Shown: in pieces, positions 11,852 through 21,745 of the stretch | Position numbering within the stretch: the stretch's first letter is position 1 | Layout of the letters: each line of letters starts with the position of its first letter | Origin: Termitomyces sp. T153 | Taxonomy: Eukaryota > Basidiomycota > Agaricomycetes > Agaricales > Lyophyllaceae | Direction: 5' to 3' | Assembly: GCA_018296165.2 (NCBI GenBank) | Contig: JACKQL020000149.1 | Location: forward strand, 1-64,000 | Length of the DNA stretch: 64,000 nt | The notes under the pieces: generated by a model | Seen by the model: the letters and a program-made list of their open reading frames with translations, nothing else | The model's database searches: none | What the model was told of the DNA's origin: nothing | Made by a program: the position numbers and the translations under genes

Positions 11852-12452
11852 CACTTTGGGAAATGTTGCAAAAATCTGGAGAAATACCTGTTAGCAACAG
11901 GTCACGTGGTTTCTAACAGGTGTTTCTCCAGAATCAGTTTAAATACAATGTCGGAAATAGTAGACAAAGAGGTTTTGTGCTCCTGTAATATTACTAAGGA
12001 AATAAAAAGAAAAATTCCTTCACTTTTTATTGAAGAACACTCAGGAAACACAAATTGTGTTTATCTTATGCTTTTCGAACAATACATAACATGTATCTTT
12101 TTATCTTTCTGCAGTTCAAAATACTCTTACGGTTCCTTGAGAAACACTGATTAGAAACCTTTGAAATGTTTTTCAGAGAATTAACAATAATAACTGCAGA
12201 AAGATAAAAAGATACATGTTATGTGTTGTTCGAAAAGCATAAGATAAACACAATTTGTGTTTCCTGAGTGTTCTTCAAAAAAGTGAAGGAATTTTTTTTT
12301 ATTTCTTTAGTAATATTACAGGAGCACAAAACCTCTTTGTCTACTATTTCCGACATTGTATTCAAACTGATTCTGGAGAAACACCTGTTAGAAACCACGT
12401 GACCTGTTGCTAACAGGTATTTCTCCAGATTTTTGCAACATTTCCCGAAGTG
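11852..12452. mobile_element. Foldback MITE with CACTT ends
   Basis: There are long, nearly perfect inverted arms, 11852-12116 and 12192-12452, around a ~75-bp spacer. The termini are CACTT(T/C)GGGAAATG. The flanking trinucleotide AAG is duplicated (11849-11851 and 12453-12455). Inside each arm is a second, smaller palindrome, GGAGAAA...ACCTGTTAG facing CTAACAGGTGTTTCTCC. CACT-type ends plus a 3-bp duplication are the hallmark of the CACTA/EnSpm superfamily, so a non-autonomous derivative is inferred. ORFs in the arms are not credible genes. Confidence 0.82.
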
Positions 12453-13073
12453 AAGATGTTGCGGTATTTCATGTATAGATAGTTTCTGCTCAAACTCATG
12501 GCTGTACAATGATCGACTCTCGATGCGATTGCAACCTCACGGTAAGTTTCCTTATAGAATGAAGTTGATCCCAACGCATCATGCATCCGGTGAGCATTTC
12601 GTTCGAGACTAGCAGGCTCTTAACAATATAAATATATATCGAAAACATTGGAGGTGACTAGTATGATAGAGATATCAAAATGACCGAGACTGTTGCAAGA
12701 TATTATATAGCAAAGCGCTGCGCGACTCCTGATATCTACAGATATATTGAGACTTAATCAACGACATTCATGCCAGCAAAAGGGAAGAAGGTCGTGCATT
12801 AGGCTCGAACTGGAATAGGAATAGGAACGAAGAAGTGATACTAGGTCCAAACGGCGCAATGCTGGTAGTGCTAGTACCTCTGTCGGCTGTGCGTCGTGGC
12901 TTGGTGGCTGCTGTGGTTATTTTCTCTTGTTGGAAGATGCAGAAGTTTGAGAGCGACTGTAAGCTTGAGCGATGTGTTTTTCCGTGAAGCTCGGTGAGTC
13001 TGGCCATTAAATCAGCCCATCAACTCTATAGAGTGAACAAGAATCGAAAACTCACCTCACAATCAAACGTTCA
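12453..13073. other. Intergenic or 3' end of the DUF262 gene
   Basis: A minus-strand open stretch (12917-13019) could be the last exon of the DUF262 gene, reading into a TAA at 12917-12919, but nothing in it is recognisable. The rest is unremarkable CpG-containing sequence. Confidence 0.3.
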
Positions 13074-14211
13074 ACGATACCCGTTGACGGCTTTTAGGCG
13101 ATCTATTACAGTAGTTAGAGTTGAAGAGAAAGATGTCAGATAGTTCAGCATTGATACTAACCGTGGGCGGAGAAAGAAACACCGTTCTGGACTCGCTTTC
13201 GAAGTTTGGCATGAGATGTTCCCATCTGAAAGGTTATATTCAAGAAACATACTTCAAAAACCTCACATTCATCGCGCTCGCTGATCTCTTTATATTTGTA
13301 GATCGATATCCGGACACCATTAAATCGCTGCCGCTGCGCTGAGGTAAACGCTACCCCTTTTTTGCCTGCGGGGATTTTATCGTACCAGAGTTCGCATTTT
13401 AGCTGTCTGCAGCGTCGTGAGGTGAGACTCAAATATCATGATGACAATGCCACACTTACGAGTCTCTATCTGCCGTTGTGGATAGCTGGCCTGTGAGGAA
13501 AATAATGATGAAAGAAAATGCGATGCCTTACAAGATATCTGGAGAAAAGGGGCGTCAACAAATCAGATCGGGTAAGAACGAGTTTCGCACATTTCCTTCG
13601 ATGAATCTGTAAATCTCTGTCAGATATTCAAGAAGCTGGCTAGAATCCTGCACGTACTGTTGTATGGCAGTGATTCTCTGTTTACCATCTATGCAGACTT
13701 TGACCGTGGCCTCGTCTTCACCTATTCTTTCGGCTGTACTCAAAGAACGTCATCAATGGAAGGCTCAAATGTCTTATATGGTACCAAAGACAAGCGGGAA
13801 AACGACATAGTTGTTCATCAAAGAATCAATCAGACGTCCTTGCTTGGTGTCGTTCCAGACCACATCTATTCCAGAACATAAACAACAAAACTTGTCAAGG
13901 ACGAAGAAAAGCTACTTCTTTCATATTCCGGATGAACATCAATAATCTTCTCTTTCAGCTCGTCTGAGACTATCAGAACAGTTTTGGAACTTTTTAAATC
14001 GAGGCGACTCACTGTAAATCGTCTGGGTAGTGACAGAATAAAGATGAGGCTCGTCAAGGCGGGGACCGGCTTTGATTTTCTCCTTTGCTTTGGGCAGCGG
14101 TGGCGGCACGGAGGGTGGTACAGGGGTAAGGTAATTGGATGCTAGAGGCTGGTCGTCTTCATCAGAGTCTTCAATTTCGGTCAAATACGACCCCCCGTCG
14201 TTGGTCATCAT
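13074..14211 (-). CDS. DUF262 (GmrSD N-domain-like) protein, spliced, 3' end uncertain
   Basis: Start chosen at the tandem ATGs at 14211/14208; the frame is open further upstream. An acidic, proline-rich N-terminus is followed by exons joined by introns of about 43-54 bp with GTGAGT, GTAGCT, GTACGT and GTATGT donors. Spliced, the protein shows DVHPEYER followed by a VVWNDTKQGRLIDSLM block, then CIDGKQRITAIQQ, then an ELWYDKIP segment, then DECEVFE joined to RVQNGVSFSA and DRLKAVNGY. This order (N-P-x-Y-Q-R, then D-G-x-Q-R, then R-V-x-x-G-x-x-L) is that of DUF262 proteins, whose bacterial GmrSD relatives act as nucleotide-dependent nucleases; fungal members are uncharacterised. Family members are usually longer, so the C-terminus may be lost or lie in an exon I cannot place. 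It lies on the same strand as the PRPP synthetase gene. Confidence 0.7.
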
Positions 14212-14445
14212 TCCTAAGCGCGGGTTGCGTTTTGAGGTCGGTGCTGAGCGGTGTGGTCGGCGAGGCCGTCGTTTGTTGTAACAAAAAGGAAGTTGTTGAG
14301 TAAAAGAAAGAGATCGTTGTCGGAGACGGATTCATATCTTACGTCAAGGCTTCAGGGTGTGAGAAAGCGGGGGCATATTCGAGAATATTGCTCGGCAAAT
14401 GAGTAGTATCCGCTTCTTCATATAAATTAGGACTGGAGGCTAAAT

Positions 14446-14472
14446 GAAGGAATTAGCCAGGCTAATTCCTTC
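14446..14472. repeat. Perfect 27-nt palindrome
   Basis: Thirteen-base arms, GAAGGAATTAGCC and GGCTAATTCCTTC, surround one A. It lies about 235 bp upstream of the DUF262 start, and could be a promoter element or the joined ends of an excised small transposon. Confidence 0.6.
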
Positions 14473-14778
14473 TGTGATATCTGTGATACTTATGAATTTT
14501 CTTTGTATTATACTTTTGTGGATCAACTACAATTGAACGTCGCAAGATCATGATGCAGCACAGAAGTGATGATTACAGGGCCTCATCAACGCCCGGCAAA
14601 GACTGTCTGTGACTGGATCGATCCCACGATCTTATTATTGCGCAATATTTCTCATAGGGTTTCCGGGTCTTTGCACTTTTTCGGTGATAGCCAATCAGAT
14701 CAAGTGACCTCGACGCGCCTCGCGGGTTTGAACTGGCGGTCCGGTCCTTCCTTCGATCCCATCGCCTATACTGACTAG

Positions 14779-14902
14779 AAATACTTTTGGGATTCAAATC
14801 ATACCCTGTCCGGACTCCATCCTTCAACGCGATCACGGGTCTCGATGGTTCAGGCAAATCCAACATTCTCGACGCGATTTGCTTCGTTTTGGGCTCTTCG
14901 GC
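14779..14902 (+). pseudogene. SMC2 (condensin) N-terminal exon fragment
   Basis: The segment reads GFKSYPVRT then PSFNAITGLDGSGKSNILD and AICFVLG, the start of the SMC2 ATPase head with its Walker A loop (GxxGSGKS, with D replacing the usual N after GL). SMC2 is a ~1200-aa subunit of condensin. Here about six residues normally preceding PSFNAI are missing, a splice-acceptor-like CTGACTAG lies just upstream, and similarity ends after FVLG. It is therefore a stray genomic fragment, not a gene. The retained acceptor argues against retro-copying. Confidence 0.8.
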
Positions 14903-14950
14903 CATCTTCCATTCAGGTTTGGCCACTAAAATCTCAATCTCAGTTGACAC

Positions 14951-15388
14951 CATGATCAGAGGCGATCCGAACCGCCTCGCAGAAGTTCATGGTATATTGG
15001 TCAATAACAACATTTCTGAAGCGCTTTTAAGGGGCGGGCGAACAAGCTATGGGATTACATGGCATCCGCGCCGTAGGTCTGGTGCGCAGGATATGTTATT
15101 CTGAGTGCTTCTGCGATGGCTATTAATTTGGTTTTTTTAGAGAATTGATATTTCGCTTAATGACGACAACCTTGAACGAGCCGCTACCGCCCTTATTCCA
15201 GAGGGCTGGATAGAGTTATCGCTGGCGGTACCTCCAACTAATGGAGGCTTTTGGATGGCTGGTTTCAAAGAATTTATGGCCTTGGGCCGCAGACTGCAGT
15301 ATCCGATGTGGGAGTCGAACGTTGAACAAACTATACTCATGGACCGTATCACAGATAACATCAAGAAGTTAAATTTGAATCCGGGGTG
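14951..15388 (+). CDS. Small unknown ORF, possibly spliced
   Basis: An ATG at 14951 opens a frame that can be joined through a GTGCGC...TTTTTTAG intron (about 15081-15140) to an open stretch ending in a stop near 15388. The product would be about 120 aa. The second part (RIDISLNDDN, then PEGWIELSLAVPP and GRRLQYPMWE) looks protein-like, but I do not recognise it. It could equally be a fragment of a host gene, like the SMC2 piece next to it. Confidence 0.35.
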
Positions 15389-16309
15389 ACTGTGGGTTCT
15401 TACGAACTATTTAAAAAGGGGTCACGATTAAACAAAAGTCGCGGGGACATGTTTAGCCCAATGTCCGTCAAAACAATTGTGAGCTTCTGTGAGAGAAGTT
15501 TCTGCATTTTATGATGCCTGTAAGGTCACCTATCAATCACGAGGTCTATGCATCATGTCCGGTTACAAATTTGCTTTGGAGCGGGGATTTCGACGGTACT
15601 GTGATCACCCATGAAACCCTCTCCATGACATTCACGTATTTAAAAGGTAGTCGGACTGCGATGGATAGCGTGTATGACGGCAGCTACGACAGAGATCAAA
15701 TCACAAGAGTCACTACACTACTAGCTGATACTTGAACATTTCCAACTCGAGCTCAGTGAAACATTCTACAAGAGTTGACGAACAATCCCCCTCTTGCTGC
15801 CTGTTGTCCTACCCAGCGCTCGCGGAATAGCTATCCGTCAGCTCACCATTTGGGTTGCTGTCTGAGTATCACAAATAACCCTCACTGTTCTCTATTTTCT
15901 TATTAATCTTCACCATGTCGTCATATCAGGCTTTCTCGGTGGTCCAATTAACATGAGCCTTCAAAAGTCTGTAAGCTATGCGCAGTGAGAATCTGCGCAT
16001 AAACTTTTTTCCCTTTTGGTAGATACAGGAGACGCTGGAGACCAAGTTGACCGCGTGGTTTGGAGGGAAATGATGTAGCTTATTTCTGGTAAAGGCTCGC
16101 CGTGAACTCAGGAGGTATCTTCCAGTGCGCAGGAAGTTGCTCATATGGTTGCCACTAAAGGTGACCGCACAGAAGGATAAGGAGCGTACGCAAGAGACTC
16201 TAGGTCATCACAGCGAGATGATCAGTCGACGGCGCATTGATTCATTCGAAAGCAAAAGAAGTGACCATGGCGGGTATGTAGGAGCCTTAGCATGAGCTGG
16301 CCTTAACTC
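15389..16309. other. No recognised gene
   Basis: ORFs at 15511-15735 (plus) and 15926-16144 (minus, basic, 72 aa) have CpG content like the surrounding island but no recognisable motif. Nothing else was seen. Confidence 0.4.
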
Positions 16310-16870
16310 TCATGAAGCCTTTTGTCTGTACTTGGCTATCCAAGCTTCCAGACTTTCCGCCATTCCAAAATCAACCATTTTCAGCTGGTAAGGGTTATCT
16401 AGAGAGAGTAGAATATTCCTGGGCTTGATGTCTCGTTGTACAATTCCAAGTTTGTAGATGTACGAGAGCGACGATAACTAGTAAAAAGCCTTCAGAGAGA
16501 AAAAGATGAAATTAGTCAAAGCTCGTACCACTTGAACAGCGACTTTTAAAACAGTATCGAGGGAAAAGCAGTCATTGTAGTTGCAGTCCCGAAGTTCTAC
16601 TAGACTGGTTCCTAGCAGCTCCAATACGAGAAATTCGAAGTGTTCTTGCCGGCCATACGCATAAAACTCGGGGATTGCTGAATGACCCTGCAAGTTGCAT
16701 AAAATGCAGGCCTTCATACTCAATCAGGGTCCTCTTTGAACTGAAGAAAAGCTGGGGTTTGTCTCAACGCAATAAATTTTGCCCTTCCAATGCCGGGGGT
16801 TTGTTTCTCGTCAAACATATTCCTGCTATTTTCAATGCACAGCCTATGATCGAGGTTCTCCGTCTTCGAA
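16310..16870 (-). pseudogene. Casein-kinase-1-like kinase fragment
   Basis: Minus-strand exons give GHSAIPEFYAYGRQ then FLVLELLGTSLVEL (kinase hinge), a 51-bp intron (16478-16528, GTACGA...CTAG), then KLGIVQRDIKPRNILL (catalytic loop, with Q for H in HRD) and LKMVDFGMAESLE (DFG). After that the sequence leaves the CK1 pattern and stops at 16310-16312. Upstream of 16724 the expected LQYE-type exon is present only out of frame (around LIEYEG). CK1 kinases need ~290 residues of catalytic domain, and only the middle ~130 are here. It is a truncated gene fragment. Confidence 0.75.
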
Positions 16871-17340
16871 TTGAACTTCCCCACTAAGTAGTTTTAGTTT
16901 TCATCGCGCCAGTAACGTATATTATAAAACTTTGACAATGTATGCAGACGTTCTCACAACACAGTTGGCATTTCTCTCCTCACCCGAAGTCTTTTTGTAA
17001 CCGAGTCGCGATGCTACGAGGCGTGGTGTTACGCCACCGCTCGATTTTCCTCCAACCAGACATTGTTCTCGAGGCAAGAGACTCGACCGCATTCAACCTT
17101 GGGTCTTGCGGGAATATGCGGCTATGATCACTGGGCGTCTCACTTGTTTCCCATTCAGTCGTCCTATTAGCCGTCCATGATTAGTGGCCAATGAGATATT
17201 AAGTATGTATGTCTTCCCGTTCCAGATGGAGTTGATTGTGGTCACCACAATCCAGACTTGACATGACCTCGTTAGAAAGTCCATTCCGCTGCCTAGCGAA
17301 TCGGATTTTACGGATTGAAAACAGCCAAGATGCCGTTCAT
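16871..17340. other. Intergenic, downstream of the PRPP synthetase gene
   Basis: CpG-normal sequence without a recognisable gene. Short ORFs on both strands lack motifs. It should contain the 3' UTR and polyadenylation region of the PRPP synthetase transcript, but no clear signal stands out. Confidence 0.5.
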
Positions 17341-18807
17341 TCATCCACCCGACGTCCTTGTTCTGTATTGTTTATTTGCTAGTTCTTTGCTACTGATGTT
17401 GTCTGGATTGAGTCTAATTACGACGATGTTGGAAACATATATCCAGAATAGATGCATAATGATACATAGATGGTGACTAGATGACAGAACTTCACGAGCC
17501 TCGGCCCACTCTCCGAAGAGAAGGCTGATACTTTCGCCGTTGTGCGTCCTGCGTATGCTTTCCGCGATGGTGGGACTAATATCAATCGTGACTAGCTTAT
17601 TGCAGTTGTTGGCATGCACACTTTGTGGAATTGTGTTGGTGACCTAGTAGTTTAGAGACGTGAGACGGCAGAGTCTTGTGTCATTGAAGAGATGAACATA
17701 CCACAAGCTCGTTTATTGGCAAGGCCTGAATTACTGACATGTTTGTCTCAGAGACTAGGCCTGAGTTGAGTGAGAGGTACTGAGTGACACAGAGGACAAG
17801 AGAAAGGTAACGTTACCATGAGATATCAACACATGCACGGATTTTGCACCCTTTTCATTTAGTGTTCGAGCTGCGAGCGTCAATGTGTTGCCAGTGTCAA
17901 CCATATCGTCGACGAGGATCGCAACCTAGACAAACGCGGATCAATGACGCACCAAGGCAGCCGTAATAGAACCGACCTTGTCCGTGACATCACCAACGAG
18001 CAGGTCCATTCTCTCCGACTGAGACTTGCAATCGTGCGCACGGTGAATGAACGCAAACTCGACATTAAGTTTGTCAGCAATAGCCGTTACCCTATTCAAG
18101 AATCAGGAAACTCACAAACTGAAACACGTGAAAAAGGAACTTACCGCTTGGTACCGCCGGCATCCGGGCTGACAATGATACACTCGCTCCGATTGGGAAT
18201 ATTGCGCTTGATATACGAAATCATGAGTGTCTCAGAGAACAAGTTATCGACTGGGATGTCAAAGAATCCTTGGATCTGACTTGCGTGCAGGTCCATAGTA
18301 ATGAGGTGATCGCACCCTGCAACGGTGAGCATATTCGCAACAAGTTTCGCAGTGATCGGTGCGCGGGACTTGTCCTTCTTATCCATGCGTGCGTAGGGGA
18401 AGCATGGTATGACGGTCGTAATTCTGCGCGCGGACGCAGTCTTGCACGCCGAAATGAGGATAAGCAGCTCCATGAGGTGGTCGTTGACGTCGCTGCATCC
18501 GGACTGGATGATGAATACGTCTTCATCCCGCACTGACTCGGAAATCTTTACGTTAATCTCGCCGTTGGAGAAATTTTTCATAGTGACGGGAACGAGGGGC
18601 ACGTTGAGCCTGGATGTGTGAAGATTCACTTGTCCGTGGACTGTTCATTTAGCTGCAGCTCATAGAGAGGCAGCTCACCGCTCGGTCACGGCTTGGGCGA
18701 GCTCGGGGTGGCTATTCTCTGTGGAGAGAGATGTTTAAGAGAGTTAGGCCGGAGATAGCAATGACACACTAACCCGCAAGAATCCGGATAGAGTTGTTAT
18801 GATACAT
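17341..18807 (-). CDS. PRS: Ribose-phosphate pyrophosphokinase (PRPP synthetase)
   Basis: It converts ribose 5-phosphate and ATP to PRPP, the precursor for nucleotide, histidine and tryptophan synthesis, in the cytosol. Seven exons were read: 18774-18807, 18679-18718, 18145-18609, 17977-18091, 17817-17925, 17702-17760 and 17341-17643, giving 374 aa. Seen in order: [55 protein letters not shown] (ATP/PRPP loop), [31 protein letters not shown], a regulatory flexible loop, and the ribose-5-phosphate/PRPP site [14 protein letters not shown]. The end is [25 protein letters not shown] and [10 protein letters not shown]. All splice sites are GT-AG. Oddities are E where G is usual just before NSHPEL (exon 1/2 junction) and about 45 extra residues after FGEWAEA, which may mean a missed last intron. 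Fungi carry several PRS paralogues; which one this is cannot be said. Confidence 0.93.
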
Positions 18808-19234
18808 GGTTGAGGGTCGTTCGCTAGTTCTACTGCATGAACAAAGGAAAGAAGAGAATAAAAAAGCGAGTGGGCGATGGTGGCTGAGAAAAACTATCCA
18901 GAAATCAAGTTCATTCGTTTGGCCTAAATCTTTTCACAGCCACCACCTTGACGTTTGCAAACTTTGATCTGAGATAATTCAGTCTTATTGGCTTATCATA
19001 GGAACGTTTACACATTCATGGGAAGAATAAATAAACTTGAGACGTAGGGCATCAAGGAGGTACTCTAATCGATATATTTTTCACCACATACTCTGAGTCG
19101 GCATAACCAAGACTTGTGGCAGATGCGAACTGATCCAAGAATTCTCAGTGACAGACAGATCATAAGAAACCGTTGAGTATGGGCCGTTGCGGCGCACGGC
19201 AAGTCCGAGGTCTAATTGGGAAAATACAATATAT
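18808..19234. other. Upstream region of the PRPP synthetase gene and right edge of the gene island
   Basis: No TATA box is obvious. A CT-rich run on the coding strand (around 18860-18890) precedes the start codon, as is common for fungal promoters. CpG is normal until about 19215 and becomes scarce after that, marking the boundary to repeat DNA. Confidence 0.45.
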
Positions 19235-19705
19235 TCAGTCCAAACGTACATATATAGCCAATGTAGCTATCTTAGTCCCAGATACAGACATATCTAATGG
19301 TCCATTATATTTGATCATTTGGTGTCCTGTCAGTCCATCATGATACCATACATCATTGTTCTTATCTATATACCTGCTTGTGAAGTGGTTATCGCTGTAA
19401 TACACCACACCCTTTAACTTATACACATATGTTTTCAATGTGTCAACAGCAGATATACATACGCTATCATTGATATGAATGCTGACAGATGATACGTCAA
19501 AATACAGCAAAGGTGGTGCATGCAAGAATTGGAAGACCCTTATAAGATTCTTTCCACAAGACTGACATGGAGAATCTGTATGTAACCAGAAATTTTCTAA
19601 ATGATCACTAATTGAACCTCTTTCAGTAAACAATATTATCATACATGATTTTGACTGTGCTCTGTGCCAGCTTCCCCTGTGACATTCAGGGCATATAGTG
19701 TACAA
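19235..19705 (-). pseudogene. Ubiquitin-specific-protease-like C-terminal fragment
   Basis: A 156-aa frame contains CPECHRGSWH, then a CQSCGKNLIR pair (possible zinc-binding finger), then LKGVVYYSDNHFTSRY and NNDVWYHDGL. The last block resembles the His-box region of USP-type cysteine proteases (the H of NHF would be catalytic), followed by the WYxxDG motif. The Cys-box half is absent. Similar protease-like domains recur in repeat-associated proteins of mushroom-forming fungi. Its family assignment is by motif only. Confidence 0.5.
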
Positions 19706-20048
19706 ATCAAGTATATTTCATCTACATACTGAAAGTTCATTTGTCAATCCATGCACCGATGCATATTCACTGAAAGGGAATGTAGCTGGATTTTTAGAGC
19801 TTAGGCAAATGCAAAGCCATTCTCTGCATTCTTCCAATGCTTTGTTATCACCTGGACTGATATTTACAAAATGTTTTACTATTTGGGTGTTCAGTTGAGG
19901 ACTTATTTCATTCATCTTGCATGACCATGGTATTGCATCCTCTCTACATATATTGAATAGTATAGAAATGAATGAGTTCTAAGTGCAACTGTTTGAGCTC
20001 AATTCACAAGCAAAGGGATATTGTATATTTGCAAGTCCAGTGTGAGAT
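19706..20048. other. No recognised gene
   Basis: CpG-poor AT-rich sequence between the protease-like fragment and a family-A LTR. A minus-strand ORF (19718-19915) may be the N-terminal side of the same pseudogene, but it shows no diagnostic motif. Confidence 0.35.
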
Positions 20049-20416
20049 TATCAGGGGACTTCCATTTCTGACCTCCATGACTGGTTCCAGCACCTCTGCA
20101 GCTTGTTCAACATCTCTGGGGCTCTTTCTAGAACACCAGAGATCTCCAGAGAACTGTGGAGTCCTCCATATTACCTCAGTGATCATTGCCCTAGGGTTAG
20201 GAGCAGCTCTGGTCTTCTGTACAGTAGTTCCCATGCCTCTGCCACACACTGATGTGCTGTGCTGAGCAGCAGGGATCCTTAGACTTGTTCTCTTTGGATT
20301 CCCCTCTGCTAGGTGATTAGTTACTATTGTATTGTTGTCTACTCTGCTAATATACTTTGGATTCCCCTCTGCTAGCTGTGTGACTCCAATCCACCACTCT
20401 GGAGGTTGCCCTTACA
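20049..20416 (+). repeat. Family-A 5' LTR (368 bp)
   Basis: It runs from TATCAGGGGACTTCC (TGTC decayed to TATC) to CCCTTACA, with the same length as the 5475-5842 copy. AGACTTGTTCT at 20281-20291 marks the presumed start of transcription by analogy with the young element. Confidence 0.88.
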
Positions 20417-20418
20417 GC

Positions 20419-20429
20419 AGAACAAGTCT
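20419..20429 (+). other. Putative self-priming primer-binding site
   Basis: AGAACAAGTCT, two bases inside the 5' LTR, is the exact reverse complement of AGACTTGTTCT at 20281-20291 within the LTR. In Tf1 of fission yeast the first 11 nt of the transcript prime reverse transcription on such a site instead of a tRNA. Confidence 0.65.
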
Positions 20430-20522
20430 CCAAAAACTTGTCTAGAAGCCCCTCATAGCCACAAGGAACCTCTGAACTGCTATCCATTGCTTCCCCACCA
20501 GGATTAAACACCACAGAGTTCT

Positions 20523-21745
20523 ATGTCTCAGCTTGCCAACCCAGACACACCCTCAGAGGCCCCAGCCCTGCAGGACAAAGCCTGGACTTGCTGCTACACT
20601 TAGAAACCCAGGTACAATTAATGCAATCATCTCTCACCCACCATACTACCAAACTCTCTACCCTCCATCAAGCAACAGATTTTATCTCCCAATCACTCCA
20701 GGCATTGCTCAAATGCCTAACCCCTAACTCCACCCCTCCCGTGGCTGCAGAACCAGCCCTGACCCCCTCCACATCTGTCTCCACAGCTCCAGTGACCCTA
20801 TCGCTGCAGATTTCATGTCTGGCACTACCAGATGCATATGACAGTGCCTGCTCTGGTGGGGAGCAGTTCCTGCAGTCCTGCCTCACCTATATCCACCTCA
20901 GTAGGGATGCCTTTGACTCTGATGCATTGAAATAGCCTGAGTGCTGTTGTACATGAAGTCTGGACATGCCTCCACCTATGCACTGTGAGTTTTCCATCAC
21001 TCTGGAGGCATTGGAAGTTTTCTGGACTGGGCCCCCTTTGAGAAGGACTTCCATGTGGAGTTTTTCCTGTTAGACCCTGCCAAGACTGCAGCCTTGACAC
21101 TCTGTGATAAAGAGCAATATGGGCAAGGAAAGCATACACTGGATGAGTACATTGACTTGTTCCAGGCTCTGGTCAAGCAGGCTGCTTACCCTGACAGCCT
21201 TCAACTATGTCTCACCTTCTGGGACAGCTTGCACCTTGCACCGATGGAATGCATCAACAATCTGGCAGAGGGTTGCCCCAACAATGAAAAGATTGCATTG
21301 TGGTACAAGGTGGCCTTGGACTAATGGCAACTCATAGAGATCTGGAGGGAGCTCCACTGTCTACATTCCATGCTGCACCCTGCTCCAATCAGCAACTTCT
21401 GCCACTCTGCACCTGCTTGCCCAATGCCAGCCTTTACTCTGGCCATTCCCACAGTGTGCCTCCTGCCACTAGGGATCCCTATGGATGTGGATGCCACCAG
21501 GCAGCTCCACACTGTCCTGCTGCTGTGCCAGAGATGCCAGAAGCCTGGGCACTTTGCATGGCACTGCTCTCTGGGCCTGGAGGTATGCTACCTCTCCATG
21601 GAAGAGCAGGAGGAACTCCTCCTGCAGCTGCTAGCTGCAAAGGACACTGCCAGAGCTCTGTTGCTGGATGAGCCAATGACAGAGTTGACCCTGGAGGAGA
21701 TCAGTGCATGCACCTCACCCCCAGAGCTGGAGGAGGATTTATAGT
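20523..21745 (+). pseudogene. Family-A gag remnant
   Basis: It starts MSQLANPDTPSEAPALQ about 106 bp inside the LTR. A capsid-like block follows (20820-21320, with YDSACSGGEQFLQSCLTYI), then the CCHC zinc knuckle CQRCQKPGHFAWHC at about 21522-21563 and an acidic tail ending PPELEEDL before a TAG. At least three frame changes and several stops are present. The knuckle packages element RNA in working copies. Confidence 0.82.

Noticed and set aside
11798..12509. Two near-identical ORFs (11798-12154 plus, 12219-12509 minus) sharing GKCCKNLEKYLLATGHVVSN
   Set aside because: They are the same sequence in the two arms of the foldback MITE; identity reflects the inverted repeat and there is no protein-family signal.
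14573..14953. 126-aa minus-strand ORF opposite the SMC2 fragment
   Set aside because: The plus strand carries the recognisable SMC2 Walker A sequence; the minus frame has no motif and runs across the fragment and its flanks.
17093..17344. 83-aa minus ORF just downstream of the PRPP synthetase gene
   Set aside because: No motif was seen, and it begins only a few bases after the PRS stop where the 3' UTR is expected.
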